From: JAGLGH01 sp034723595
Lineage (GTDB): Archaea; Nanobdellota; Nanobdellia; Woesearchaeales; JAGLGH01
Assembly (NCBI GenBank): GCA_034723595.1
Contig: JAYEPB010000073.1
Location: 1-13,078, forward strand
DNA: 13,078 bases
Direction of reading: 5' to 3'
Shown: positions 1-6,650 of the stretch, one piece after another
How positions within the stretch are numbered: position 1 is the first letter of the stretch
Layout: every line of letters begins with the position of its first letter
Position numbers and translations under genes: made by a program
The notes under the pieces: model-generated
Told to the model about the DNA's origin: nothing
Seen by the model: only the letters and a program-made list of their open reading frames with translations
Databases searched by the model: none

Positions 1-120
1 ATAGGGTGTATTAGAACATGGAAAGGTAAAAGATGGATTGAAATTGTTATGTCTGTTTTACAGACTTGGAAACTTCAAGGGTTGAATATTTTTCAGAATT
101 TAAAAAAATATGCATGTTGA
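1..120 (+). CDS. C-terminal end of a probable transposase (partial, IS66-like)
   Basis: An open frame runs in from the left edge and stops with TGA at 118-120, leaving the last 39 codons of a gene. The visible peptide begins IGCIRTWKGKRWIE and continues through SVLQTWKLQGLN to a short basic tail. The pattern 'SVxxTxKxxGLNxFxxL' just before the stop resembles the extreme C-terminus of IS66-like and related DDE transposases. This is pattern recall, not a search. No catalytic residues are in view, so the family call is tentative. The gene converges on gatD, with a perfect hairpin between the two stops. It could be an intact element extending to the left or a decayed remnant. Confidence 0.5.
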   Translation: MGCIRTWKGKRWIEIVMSVLQTWKLQGLNIFQNLKKYAC

Positions 121-132
121 CTTTATATGTAC

Positions 133-157
133 TAAAATTTTGCATAACAAAATTTTA
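133..157. terminator. Bidirectional hairpin terminator between convergent genes
   Basis: A perfect 10-bp inverted repeat, TAAAATTTTG (133-142) and CAAAATTTTA (148-157), encloses the 5-nt loop CATAA. It lies 12 nt after the plus-strand stop at 120 and 28 nt after the gatD stop (minus strand, 186). T-rich tracts follow on both strands. This position and symmetry suit termination of both convergent transcripts. The stem is AT-rich and therefore weak. Archaeal termination may rely mainly on the T-tracts. Confidence 0.5.
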
Positions 158-185
158 AAATATTTTTATTTTATATTTTAGGTCA

Positions 186-1487
186 TTAAAAAAGAAAACT
201 TTCAGGTTCATGCCTTTCGTTAATCTCACCTGCAACATTCTTAAGCATCATCTTTTTCACTTCAGCAATGTCTGAAGTGTGTCCTAGCGCCCAGCCAAGC
301 TTGACATAAGCTGCTTCTGGGATCATGTCCTCTACATATATGCAGTGGAGGGTGATTGAAAGCTTTCTGAGATTAGAATAAACATAAGGATTAGTTCTGC
401 CATAAAGTGTCTGAGATGCTATAACTACAGCTAATCCATTCTCATGTGCTTTTTTCAGATAAGGCTCAAGAGAATATCCTTTGGTTATTGTTGGAACATG
501 GCCTAATGCTGTAGCAGAAAGGACAATTCCCTTGTATCCTTTATTTGCATAAAAATCTATTATCTCTGGGTCCATGCCAGGATATATTGTAATCATGGCA
601 ACCTTATGTTCAAACTTATTATCAAGCTCTGTCTTAAGCTCTTTTGATTCAGATGCTTTTCTGAAATTATCATTGGTAATCTCAATCCTGCCATCAGTGA
701 ATATTTTTGCTAAAGGCAGCTCATTTAAAGGTCTGAATGCATCTCTTCGTGAAGTATGCATCTTCCTTACTTTTGCTCCTCTGTTCAGTATGCAATAATC
801 ATCATTAATTGTGCCATGAAGACATGTTGCAACACCAGCAAAATCAAACTTTGCAGCTGCTGTAACTGAACATATTAGATTCATGAAAGCATCAGAGCTT
901 CCCCTGTCAATTGATCTCTGTGATGCAGTAAATATGACTGGCTTGTTAAGATTCTTTAAGAAAAATGACATTGCATATGTTGTAAAATGGAGAGTATCAG
1001 TTCCCTGCGTAATTATAACACCGTCGCATTGTTTTAATTCTTTATGGATCATTTCAGCTATCTTCTGCCAGGCTTTTGGATTCATGTCCTCGCTCATTAA
1101 GCTAAAAGCTTTCTTTGTTTTGATATTCGCAATATTCTCAAGTTCAGGACACATCTGGATAAAATCCTCTGCAGCATAATCTGCAGATGCTCCGCCAGTG
1201 CGATAATCTAATTTAGAAGAGATTGTGCCTCCGCAGGAGATTATCAAGACTGTTGGAAGGTTTTTGTTGAATTTAATCTCATGTTTCTTTGCTTTTTTTG
1301 GCTCATATTTTTTGACAAGCTCTATCTTTTTTATCTTAGCCTTATCAATGCCTATGTTATAGCCGCTGTCAAGCTTAAGAATGATTATATTTTTGTCAAA
1401 TATTTCTGGTCGGGGCATCAGTATGCCATCAAACTCTTCATCCTGTGTGATTACTTTTACATAATCGCCGTTTTCTGGTTTTGCCAT
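186..1487 (-). CDS. gatD: Glutamyl-tRNA(Gln) amidotransferase subunit D
   Basis: GatD is the archaea-specific asparaginase-like subunit of the GatDE amidotransferase. It releases ammonia from an amide donor so that GatE can convert Glu-tRNA(Gln) to Gln-tRNA(Gln) in the cytoplasm, which indicates that the cell charges tRNA(Gln) indirectly. The 433 residues match the usual family length. Residues 1-75 form the small N-terminal GatD domain. From about residue 78 comes the type I asparaginase fold: first threonine motif GGTIS (86-90, candidate nucleophile T88), second motif TQGTDT (160-165, T163/D164), and RKMHTSRRDAFR (241-252) with the candidate catalytic Lys at 242. The more usual family spelling is THGTDT, so Q161 is slightly atypical. 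GatE is not in the window. A TATA-like box about 28 nt upstream of the ATG suggests a leaderless mRNA. Confidence 0.95.
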   Translation of the reverse strand: MAKPENGDYVKVITQDEEFDGILMPRPEIFDKNIIILKLDSGYNIGIDKAKIKKIELVKKYEPKKAKKHEIKFNKNLPTVLIISCGGTISSKLDYRTGGASADYAAEDFIQMCPELENIANIKTKKAFSLMSEDMNPKAWQKIAEMIHKELKQCDGVIITQGTDTLHFTTYAMSFFLKNLNKPVIFTASQRSIDRGSSDAFMNLICSVTAAAKFDFAGVATCLHGTINDDYCILNRGAKVRKMHTSRRDAFRPLNELPLAKIFTDGRIEITNDNFRKASESKELKTELDNKFEHKVAMITIYPGMDPEIIDFYANKGYKGIVLSATALGHVPTITKGYSLEPYLKKAHENGLAVVIASQTLYGRTNPYVYSNLRKLSITLHCIYVEDMIPEAAYVKLGWALGHTSDIAEVKKMMLKNVAGEINERHEPESFLF

Positions 1488-1510
1488 GTTTATTTATAAT
1501 AAAAAGAAGT

Positions 1511-1520
1511 GATATAAAAA
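1511..1520 (-). promoter_or_regulatory. Archaeal TATA-like box of gatD, leaderless
   Basis: On the minus strand TTTTTATATC is preceded by the A/G-rich AGTAAGA, a plausible BRE. Its centre is about 28 nt upstream of the gatD ATG (1485-1487). Archaeal TATA boxes lie about 25-30 nt before the start site, so transcription would begin at or next to the ATG. No GGTGA-type ribosome binding site is present between the box and the start, which fits a leaderless message. Confidence 0.5.
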
Positions 1521-1589
1521 TCTTACTAAATATTTTGCTTTCTTCTCATCACAACAGCTGAAATAGCCGCTGGCACCATGGTATGTTGT

Positions 1590-1602
1590 CTTGCTTCGCA
1601 AG
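1590..1602 (-). terminator. Possible terminator hairpin after the LamG protein gene
   Basis: CTTGC (1590-1594), loop TTC, then GCAAG (1598-1602) forms a 5-bp stem 11 nt downstream of the LamG-protein stop on the minus strand. The stem is short and no immediate T-run follows. T-rich sequence appears only further on, at about 1500-1520 where it overlaps the gatD promoter. Confidence 0.25.
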
Positions 1603-1613
1603 CCAAGCACACA

Positions 1614-4600
1614 TTACTTCTTTCTACGGATTATAAATAATCCAGCCAATACTGCAATCAATCCCAGCCCTAAAGTTATTGTTGAAAACTCTGGGATTAG
1701 TGCGCTTGTTGTTGTCGCATTGTCAAAAGCAGTCAGCGGTGTCCATGTTATGTGGTTGCAGGTTACATTGTATTCCTGCAATCCTGCTCCGAATCCAATA
1801 AATGTTCTGTTGTAGGTATATACATTGCTTCCTTCAACCATAGGATAGTTGCCGTCGGTGAAGTATATCTGACAATCTGCACCAGAAATGAAGTTTCCTC
1901 CTGCGGTTGAATTCCAGTACTCTGCTGTGAAATGCATCAGTTCAGTATCTAACTTAGGATCATCTGCATCAATTGAAAGGTTAGCATTTCCTTCTGCTGC
2001 ATATCCGCTGAATGAGCTGACTGTGACTGTAAGAGTTGAGCCTGAGCATTGTATGTCTGTGCATCTTGGCGGCAGGCACTGGTTTTTTTCAGCAAATATT
2101 GCAGCCCTTGTATTTGCTGTCTCTGAATAGAATATATAAGGCGATGCGCAGTTCACATTTTCGAATGTAAGTGCTGCAGAATCATTCAGTTCGCTGTATG
2201 CTGCTGAATCCATATAAATTAATTTGTCATCCATTGTTATTGCACTGTCAAGAGATATGATTCTTTCAGTAAGGTCAAGTTTTGTTCCTGTCCAGTCGAT
2301 TTTTGCTTCAGAGCTGTTGACAACTAAATCTCTGACCGTATAGTTGCTTATTGCATCTGTAAAATAGCTAAACAATGAGGAGGATAAGGATGGCGCTGTA
2401 CCTGACTTAAATACCTCATCCTGATGCGTTCTCTGAGTGAGTATGTCGCCAAATATATCATAGATAAAAAGTTTTAATTGAACTTTGTCATCAAATTGGG
2501 CGCCTACATCATCTGTAAAAAATGCGCCAGTCCATTTTCCGACTCCAGCATAAGTCATGGCTGATAAAGACTGGCTTTTTATTGTATCACCATTGGTATC
2601 TGTAAGGTTAACAATGATTTCGCTTACATCCTGATTGCTTAGAGCACCATCTTTTAGGAAATTAACCTCATAACCTATATCATCACCAATATGATAGCCC
2701 CAGAAGCCACCAACATTATAATCCAATTCAAATACAATTGTAGAATTATAATCAGCAGTTGCATCCTCTCCGCTGCAATCTTCATCAATACCATTATTGG
2801 GATGATCATAAGCATTTGGATGAACATTTGCATTTGAATCATTACAATCATAGCTGGCTGTATTATTACAGGATATTAAGCTAGAGCCTGCTGCGCCCCA
2901 GCCGTCATTGTCATTGTCTATGCACCCAGCAACCCCATAAAATACGCTTATATTACTTAGTTCAGGAGTTAAAGTGCTGTCAGACTGCAGATTGACTTTA
3001 TATTGGATATATCTTGAATTGGTTAGGGAACTTATATCACAGGGAGATGTTGTGCATGTCTTGTCCCATGTTGTTTCTCCGTTGCAGTCAGGGTCATCGC
3101 ATGATTTAGCTGAGATGTTTAATCTTAATGCTCCTCGTTTGTAATGGTTCAGGATCTCTTCTGATGATAGTGAGCGGTTGTAGATTGCTAGTTCATCTAT
3201 TGTGCCTTGGAAATACTCACTAGGATTACCAGAACTGCCACCATTATTATATCTTCCTATCTGAACTTGACCATTTCCAGTTAAATTGCCAGATAGAATC
3301 GTGGACTTGTCAAAGATTCCATTAACAAATAAACTAATATTGGAACTATTATATACTACAGCAACATGGTGCCACTGGTTTACTGTAATAGGGATACCCC
3401 CAATTAGTTCATGCCAGCTACCTGTATATACCCAAGCGGAGAGTTTATTTTCAATAAGTTTTAGGTAAAATGGTCCATTTTTTATAATAATAAATTGATA
3501 ACCTGTTACTTTTGCAGGTCTTATCCAAGCCTCGATGGTTAATTTATCTCCGCTTATTTCAGATAAAGAAGGAGCATCCCATCCTAATTGAATATAATCA
3601 TCTATGCCATCAAACTGAATTGCAGACCCATACTTTCCAGAAACTGAATTTGGTCCTTCAGTATTTTTATAAATATGGTAAGTGTGCCCTGAAGCGAGTC
3701 CTGTCAAGGGAGTTTCAAGATGTATCTCTTTATCATTTTGGATATTAAAGACAACATAATCGCTTATGATAGAAGTAGAACCAGCTGCAGGACCACTGGT
3801 TGCTTCGAATATCCAGCCATTGTAGTAATCAGATCCATAATTCAATGCATAGGTGCTGGTTTCATATACTATAGTTCCATTTGTGCCAAGATCTGCGGTT
3901 TCATAGTCCCCAAAATCAAATGCGCCATTATTCCCGCTTCCAGAACTATCTACAATTGTTCCGCTTGCCTCATCCATATGCAGCAGCAGAACATTGCCAG
4001 TCATGTTTGCTCCATACTCACCGCTTTCAACTCCTTGGTTATCTGGGAGCGCACCTGCTTTACTTGCAACCCAAGTCAGATTATCCCATGTCGCACTACT
4101 GCCAGCATCATGCACTTTGCTTTCATAATCACCTGATGAAGGGTAGTTGTCTTTCTGGGCGTTGTACATTGTTTGGATTTCGTCTGATGATAGGGAGCGG
4201 TTGTAGATTGCTACTTCGTCTATGGAGCCGTTGAATGTTATAGTCTCCCAACAGTCAATTCCTTTGCCAATCAAAAGATTACTGGCAATATTTGATGGAA
4301 CTGGAATGCTAATATCACGAGTTATGACCACATCGCCGTTTAATATTAACTTCTGTCGGGATGTAGTTGAACTAAGAGGTTCCCATATAAATCCTACCAG
4401 TTCCCATGTTTCGGACTCTAAAGTTTCACTAGTCACAAAGTCACCAGGATTAATACCATCACTGAATGAGATAAGGTAAAGATGTTTATTAAAAGTACCA
4501 CGGTGATTTACAGCTAGTCCAAAACCATTTGAATTACAGCCATCTCCGTGTTTCACTATAGGTTCATGATAAGGAACTGAAGAACTCCATCCATTAATTT

Positions 4601-4994
4601 TAACCCATGCCAAGAATGTTATACTTTGAGGTTTCAAACTCTCATCATTTCCACAATCAACCCAGTCATCCACACCATCAAAACTCATTGCAGTATCCAG
4701 TTTCCCATCTACCTCTATAGCACCATAAATTACCCCCTCATTCCCATTACCAGAAGTGTCATTGGCATCACCATTTAGATGCCACAGCCCAACCAGTCCA
4801 GTTGTATCAACAGCGCTATTAACACCAGAATCAGGCAGTTCACCCCATAACATTATATTGCTGGTACGCCAGCCGGACAAATTATAAATCCCAAGATTAA
4901 ACTCTGCTTCTGTATCATCAACAAAGGTGCCTGCATGGCAAACAGCTGCTATTAGAACAATAATCATGCATAAAATCATTATATTTTTCTTCAT
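1614..4994 (-). CDS. Secreted LamG-domain surface protein with MopE-like metal motif and PEF-CTERM-like tail
   Basis: Large secreted protein of 1126 residues from the chosen start. An export signal (about 1-22, MKKNIMILC then a hydrophobic core to CHAG) leads into a LamG/concanavalin-like domain (about 66-283). A second LamG domain (about 333-618) is split by an insertion of about 87 residues. A 'SCDDPDCNGE...RYIQYKVNL' beta module follows (about 631-688). Next is a Cys/Asp-rich MopE-like metal motif (about 691-744: CIDNDNDGWG, DCNDSNANVHP, NGIDEDCSG). Further beta-rich modules with many N-glycosylation sequons lead to a C-terminal IPEFSTITLGL, hydrophobic helix and RRKK, a PEF-CTERM-like archaeosortase tail. 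It is probably anchored at the cell surface; LamG domains often bind glycans, but no ligand can be named. The frame also allows starts at 5000 and 5060. I chose ATG 4994 because GGTG (5003-5006) is well spaced and gives a clean signal peptide. Confidence 0.85.
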   Translation of the reverse strand: MKKNIMILCMIIVLIAAVCHAGTFVDDTEAEFNLGIYNLSGWRTSNIMLWGELPDSGVNSAVDTTGLVGLWHLNGDANDTSGNGNEGVIYGAIEVDGKLDTAMSFDGVDDWVDCGNDESLKPQSITFLAWVKINGWSSSVPYHEPIVKHGDGCNSNGFGLAVNHRGTFNKHLYLISFSDGINPGDFVTSETLESETWELVGFIWEPLSSTTSRQKLILNGDVVITRDISIPVPSNIASNLLIGKGIDCWETITFNGSIDEVAIYNRSLSSDEIQTMYNAQKDNYPSSGDYESKVHDAGSSATWDNLTWVASKAGALPDNQGVESGEYGANMTGNVLLLHMDEASGTIVDSSGSGNNGAFDFGDYETADLGTNGTIVYETSTYALNYGSDYYNGWIFEATSGPAAGSTSIISDYVVFNIQNDKEIHLETPLTGLASGHTYHIYKNTEGPNSVSGKYGSAIQFDGIDDYIQLGWDAPSLSEISGDKLTIEAWIRPAKVTGYQFIIIKNGPFYLKLIENKLSAWVYTGSWHELIGGIPITVNQWHHVAVVYNSSNISLFVNGIFDKSTILSGNLTGNGQVQIGRYNNGGSSGNPSEYFQGTIDELAIYNRSLSSEEILNHYKRGALRLNISAKSCDDPDCNGETTWDKTCTTSPCDISSLTNSRYIQYKVNLQSDSTLTPELSNISVFYGVAGCIDNDNDGWGAAGSSLISCNNTASYDCNDSNANVHPNAYDHPNNGIDEDCSGEDATADYNSTIVFELDYNVGGFWGYHIGDDIGYEVNFLKDGALSNQDVSEIIVNLTDTNGDTIKSQSLSAMTYAGVGKWTGAFFTDDVGAQFDDKVQLKLFIYDIFGDILTQRTHQDEVFKSGTAPSLSSSLFSYFTDAISNYTVRDLVVNSSEAKIDWTGTKLDLTERIISLDSAITMDDKLIYMDSAAYSELNDSAALTFENVNCASPYIFYSETANTRAAIFAEKNQCLPPRCTDIQCSGSTLTVTVSSFSGYAAEGNANLSIDADDPKLDTELMHFTAEYWNSTAGGNFISGADCQIYFTDGNYPMVEGSNVYTYNRTFIGFGAGLQEYNVTCNHITWTPLTAFDNATTTSALIPEFSTITLGLGLIAVLAGLFIIRRKK
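3160..3205. repeat. Direct repeat copy 1 (end of LamG domain 2)
   Basis: This 46-nt stretch matches 4183-4228 at 41 of 46 positions by eye. It encodes IDELAIYNRSLSSEE on the minus strand, the closing strand of the LamG fold. The DNA-level similarity is higher than in the rest of the two domains, where the proteins differ widely. This suggests strong local constraint or a recent gene-conversion patch. Confidence 0.7.
4183..4228. repeat. Direct repeat copy 2 (end of LamG domain 1)
   Basis: Partner of the repeat at 3160-3205, in the same orientation, encoding IDEVAIYNRSLSSDE at the end of the first LamG domain. Five mismatches in 46 positions were counted by eye. Confidence 0.7.
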
Positions 4995-5040
4995 ATCCAT
5001 CGCACCATTTTGTCTATTTTTATCAAAAAATTGTAATATG

Positions 5041-5053
5041 TTTATTATAAAAA
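5041..5053 (-). promoter_or_regulatory. TATA-like box for the LamG surface protein gene
   Basis: On the minus strand TTTTTATAATAAA is centred near 5047, placing the start site near 5020. The leader would be about 25 nt and contain the GGTG ribosome binding site (5003-5006) before the ATG at 4994. It suggests that the surface protein is transcribed separately from the purine operon. A second AT-rich box, TTTATTAA, lies near 5065. Confidence 0.4.
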
Positions 5054-5062
5054 TAGGCATTA

Positions 5063-5079
5063 ATAAACTTTTCGTTTAT
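5063..5079 (-). terminator. Possible terminator of the purine operon
   Basis: On the minus strand ATAAAC, loop GAAAA, GTTTAT forms a perfect 6-bp stem beginning 45 nt after the purM stop. It is followed by a T-rich stretch (CTATTTTTATAAT) that also serves as the candidate downstream promoter. The stem is AT-rich, so the call is weak. Confidence 0.3.
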
Positions 5080-5124
5080 CCTCTATAGTTATAGTCCAAA
5101 TACCTATCTAATAAGAATAAACCT

Positions 5125-6636
5125 TTATCTGCCTGAGAAATACACATCTTCCCCATTAGAGCCTTTTATTCCAATAAGCTTAACACCAGTCAATCCTTTA
5201 TCATTATTCTCTAATTTTCCAACAAGCCTTGTATGGAGTCCATATAAATCCCAGATTATATTGCTTGCCTCTTTTGGGTTGGATGTTGTGATAAATGCTT
5301 CATTGCCCATAGGAAATGAAGCATAGGCAGCTTCAGCAGGCATAAGAGCTCTGCCTACAATAGCTGACTCTCTCCAGTCAGGCTGGAATAGATTATTGAT
5401 CTTAACATATAGATTATGCTTTGCCAAAGGCTTTGCAAGTTTTCCATCAAATGATCCTCCGCTCATGTGATATACGCTTGTAGCAAGACCTTTTGACACA
5501 AGCTCTTTGAAAATAGGATAGAAAATTGTCGAAGGCTGTCCGAGATACTGCATGAATAATCTTCCCTCATCAGTCTCATGCCATTTTTCTCCAAACATAT
5601 CTACCATTGCCTGCCTTTTTGCTGTTATTCCATTTGACCTTGGATTAGGGTTCATTGACAGCAGGGCAATAAGTGAATCTCTCGCTTTTGGAACCAGGGG
5701 ATTCTTTAACCTTTCTTCATCTATAACACTAACAACTGAACCGCTGATATTATAGCTTGGAAGAGATTCATCATATCCTTTTATCCTATCTCCCACTTGC
5801 TCCTCATCAAGTATTGCTATAAGGTCCATGGATTTAGCAAGAGACTCAGTATGCGAAATGATTTTCTTCATTGGAATAAATCTTCTGGTTCCAACCAATC
5901 CTCTTGTCTCAACTATCCCTGATATGACTTTTGCTATTGCGCCTGATTTTACTGCATCATCCAGGTTCATAGCCATATAATCATCTATTGCAAATTCGTA
6001 TTGACCTGATCGCTCATAAAACTCTGTCTTTGTGCCAACACCATCAGAATTGATTATTACTGGCTTGTCTTCTGGATCAAATACTGCATAGGTTACGCCA
6101 TTATGCTTAAAGCTGAATGACTGAGAGATCTGATTATCTTGTGAATTATCCATGATAACAGACTTTTCCTTTGGAAGAAGAGCAATCATTGTACCTGATA
6201 GATTAGCTTCGCAATTTACGCGCGGACCAAGACAGGCATTTTCGCCATTCATTATCGCAAGCTTATATTTATCTGCACCTTTTCTCAGAGCATTACCTAT
6301 AACTTTAAGCATATCTATATCTCCTGTGTCAGAATCAACAACATTAGCAAAAGCTATAGGTTTAGCATTTATGTTTATGGCATATGACATAAGATTCTCA
6401 ACAAGCGAAAGAGTATGATTCTCAAGGTTTTTCTCATTTGGATTGCCACCAGCTGAAAATACTGCAACATTATATCCTTCAGGAACTTTCAGGGCAGCAA
6501 GACCATTCATCCCATCAGAGATTATGCTTATGAAATCTTTCTGGTTTTCTAGGGTAGGAGCGCATAATGCATGCAATAATGCTGAACCTTTATCTCCCTT
6601 ACGAATAACATCATTTATATAATCGTTTATTGCCAT
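5125..6636 (-). CDS. purM: Phosphoribosylformylglycinamidine cyclo-ligase (AIR synthetase), enlarged form
   Basis: PurM closes the imidazole ring: FGAM + ATP to AIR + ADP + Pi, step 5 of purine synthesis. The ATP-site signature is DGVGTK (198-203), followed by a MAMNLDDAVKSGA segment (221-233) that parallels the family's VAMNVNDxxxxGA. The C-terminal domain is recognisable: SNGITAKRQ (334-342), QPSTIFYP (367-374), HMSGGSFDGKLAKPL (390-404) matching HITGGGxxENLxRxLP, and FPMGN (441-445). At 503 residues it is about 150 longer than typical PurM. The extra residues 1-165 look like another copy of the N-terminal domain (ISDGMNG; AKPIAFAN 91-98; IMNGENACLGPRV 128-140; LSGTMIALL). The second copy has ILDEEQVG where GGETAE is expected. 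The Shine-Dalgarno GAGGT (6646-6650) overlaps the purB stop. Confidence 0.85.
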   Translation of the reverse strand: MAINDYINDVIRKGDKGSALLHALCAPTLENQKDFISIISDGMNGLAALKVPEGYNVAVFSAGGNPNEKNLENHTLSLVENLMSYAININAKPIAFANVVDSDTGDIDMLKVIGNALRKGADKYKLAIMNGENACLGPRVNCEANLSGTMIALLPKEKSVIMDNSQDNQISQSFSFKHNGVTYAVFDPEDKPVIINSDGVGTKTEFYERSGQYEFAIDDYMAMNLDDAVKSGAIAKVISGIVETRGLVGTRRFIPMKKIISHTESLAKSMDLIAILDEEQVGDRIKGYDESLPSYNISGSVVSVIDEERLKNPLVPKARDSLIALLSMNPNPRSNGITAKRQAMVDMFGEKWHETDEGRLFMQYLGQPSTIFYPIFKELVSKGLATSVYHMSGGSFDGKLAKPLAKHNLYVKINNLFQPDWRESAIVGRALMPAEAAYASFPMGNEAFITTSNPKEASNIIWDLYGLHTRLVGKLENNDKGLTGVKLIGIKGSNGEDVYFSGR

Positions 6637-6645
6637 TTTTCAAGT

Positions 6646-6650
6646 ACCTC
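6646..6650 (-). promoter_or_regulatory. purM ribosome binding site overlapping the purB stop
   Basis: GAGGT on the minus strand lies 9 nt before the purM ATG (6634-6636) and shares bases with the purB TGA (6649-6651). This fixes the purM start and suggests translational coupling with purB. Confidence 0.6.

Noticed and set aside
574..1499. Plus-strand open frames opposite gatD (574-798, 883-1179, 1281-1499)
   Set aside because: They are antisense to a well-conserved gene, have no ribosome binding sites or recognisable domains, and fit shadow frames.
3286..4479. Several plus-strand open frames opposite the LamG protein gene, one of 138 residues
   Set aside because: They overlap each other and the coding strand of clear LamG domains; their peptides are low-information and Cys/His/Ser-rich, as antisense frames usually are.
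4928..4994. Lipoprotein signal (cysteine in the LamG protein leader, IAAVC)
   Set aside because: The residue before the Cys is Val and not Gly/Ala/Ser, so the lipobox is poor. A normal signal peptide cut near CHAG is more likely, with a C-terminal anchor instead.
5101..5124. tRNA or small RNA gene in the intergenic regions
   Set aside because: None of the gaps has a T-loop GTTCxA motif, a CCA end or a cloverleaf-length GC-rich segment.
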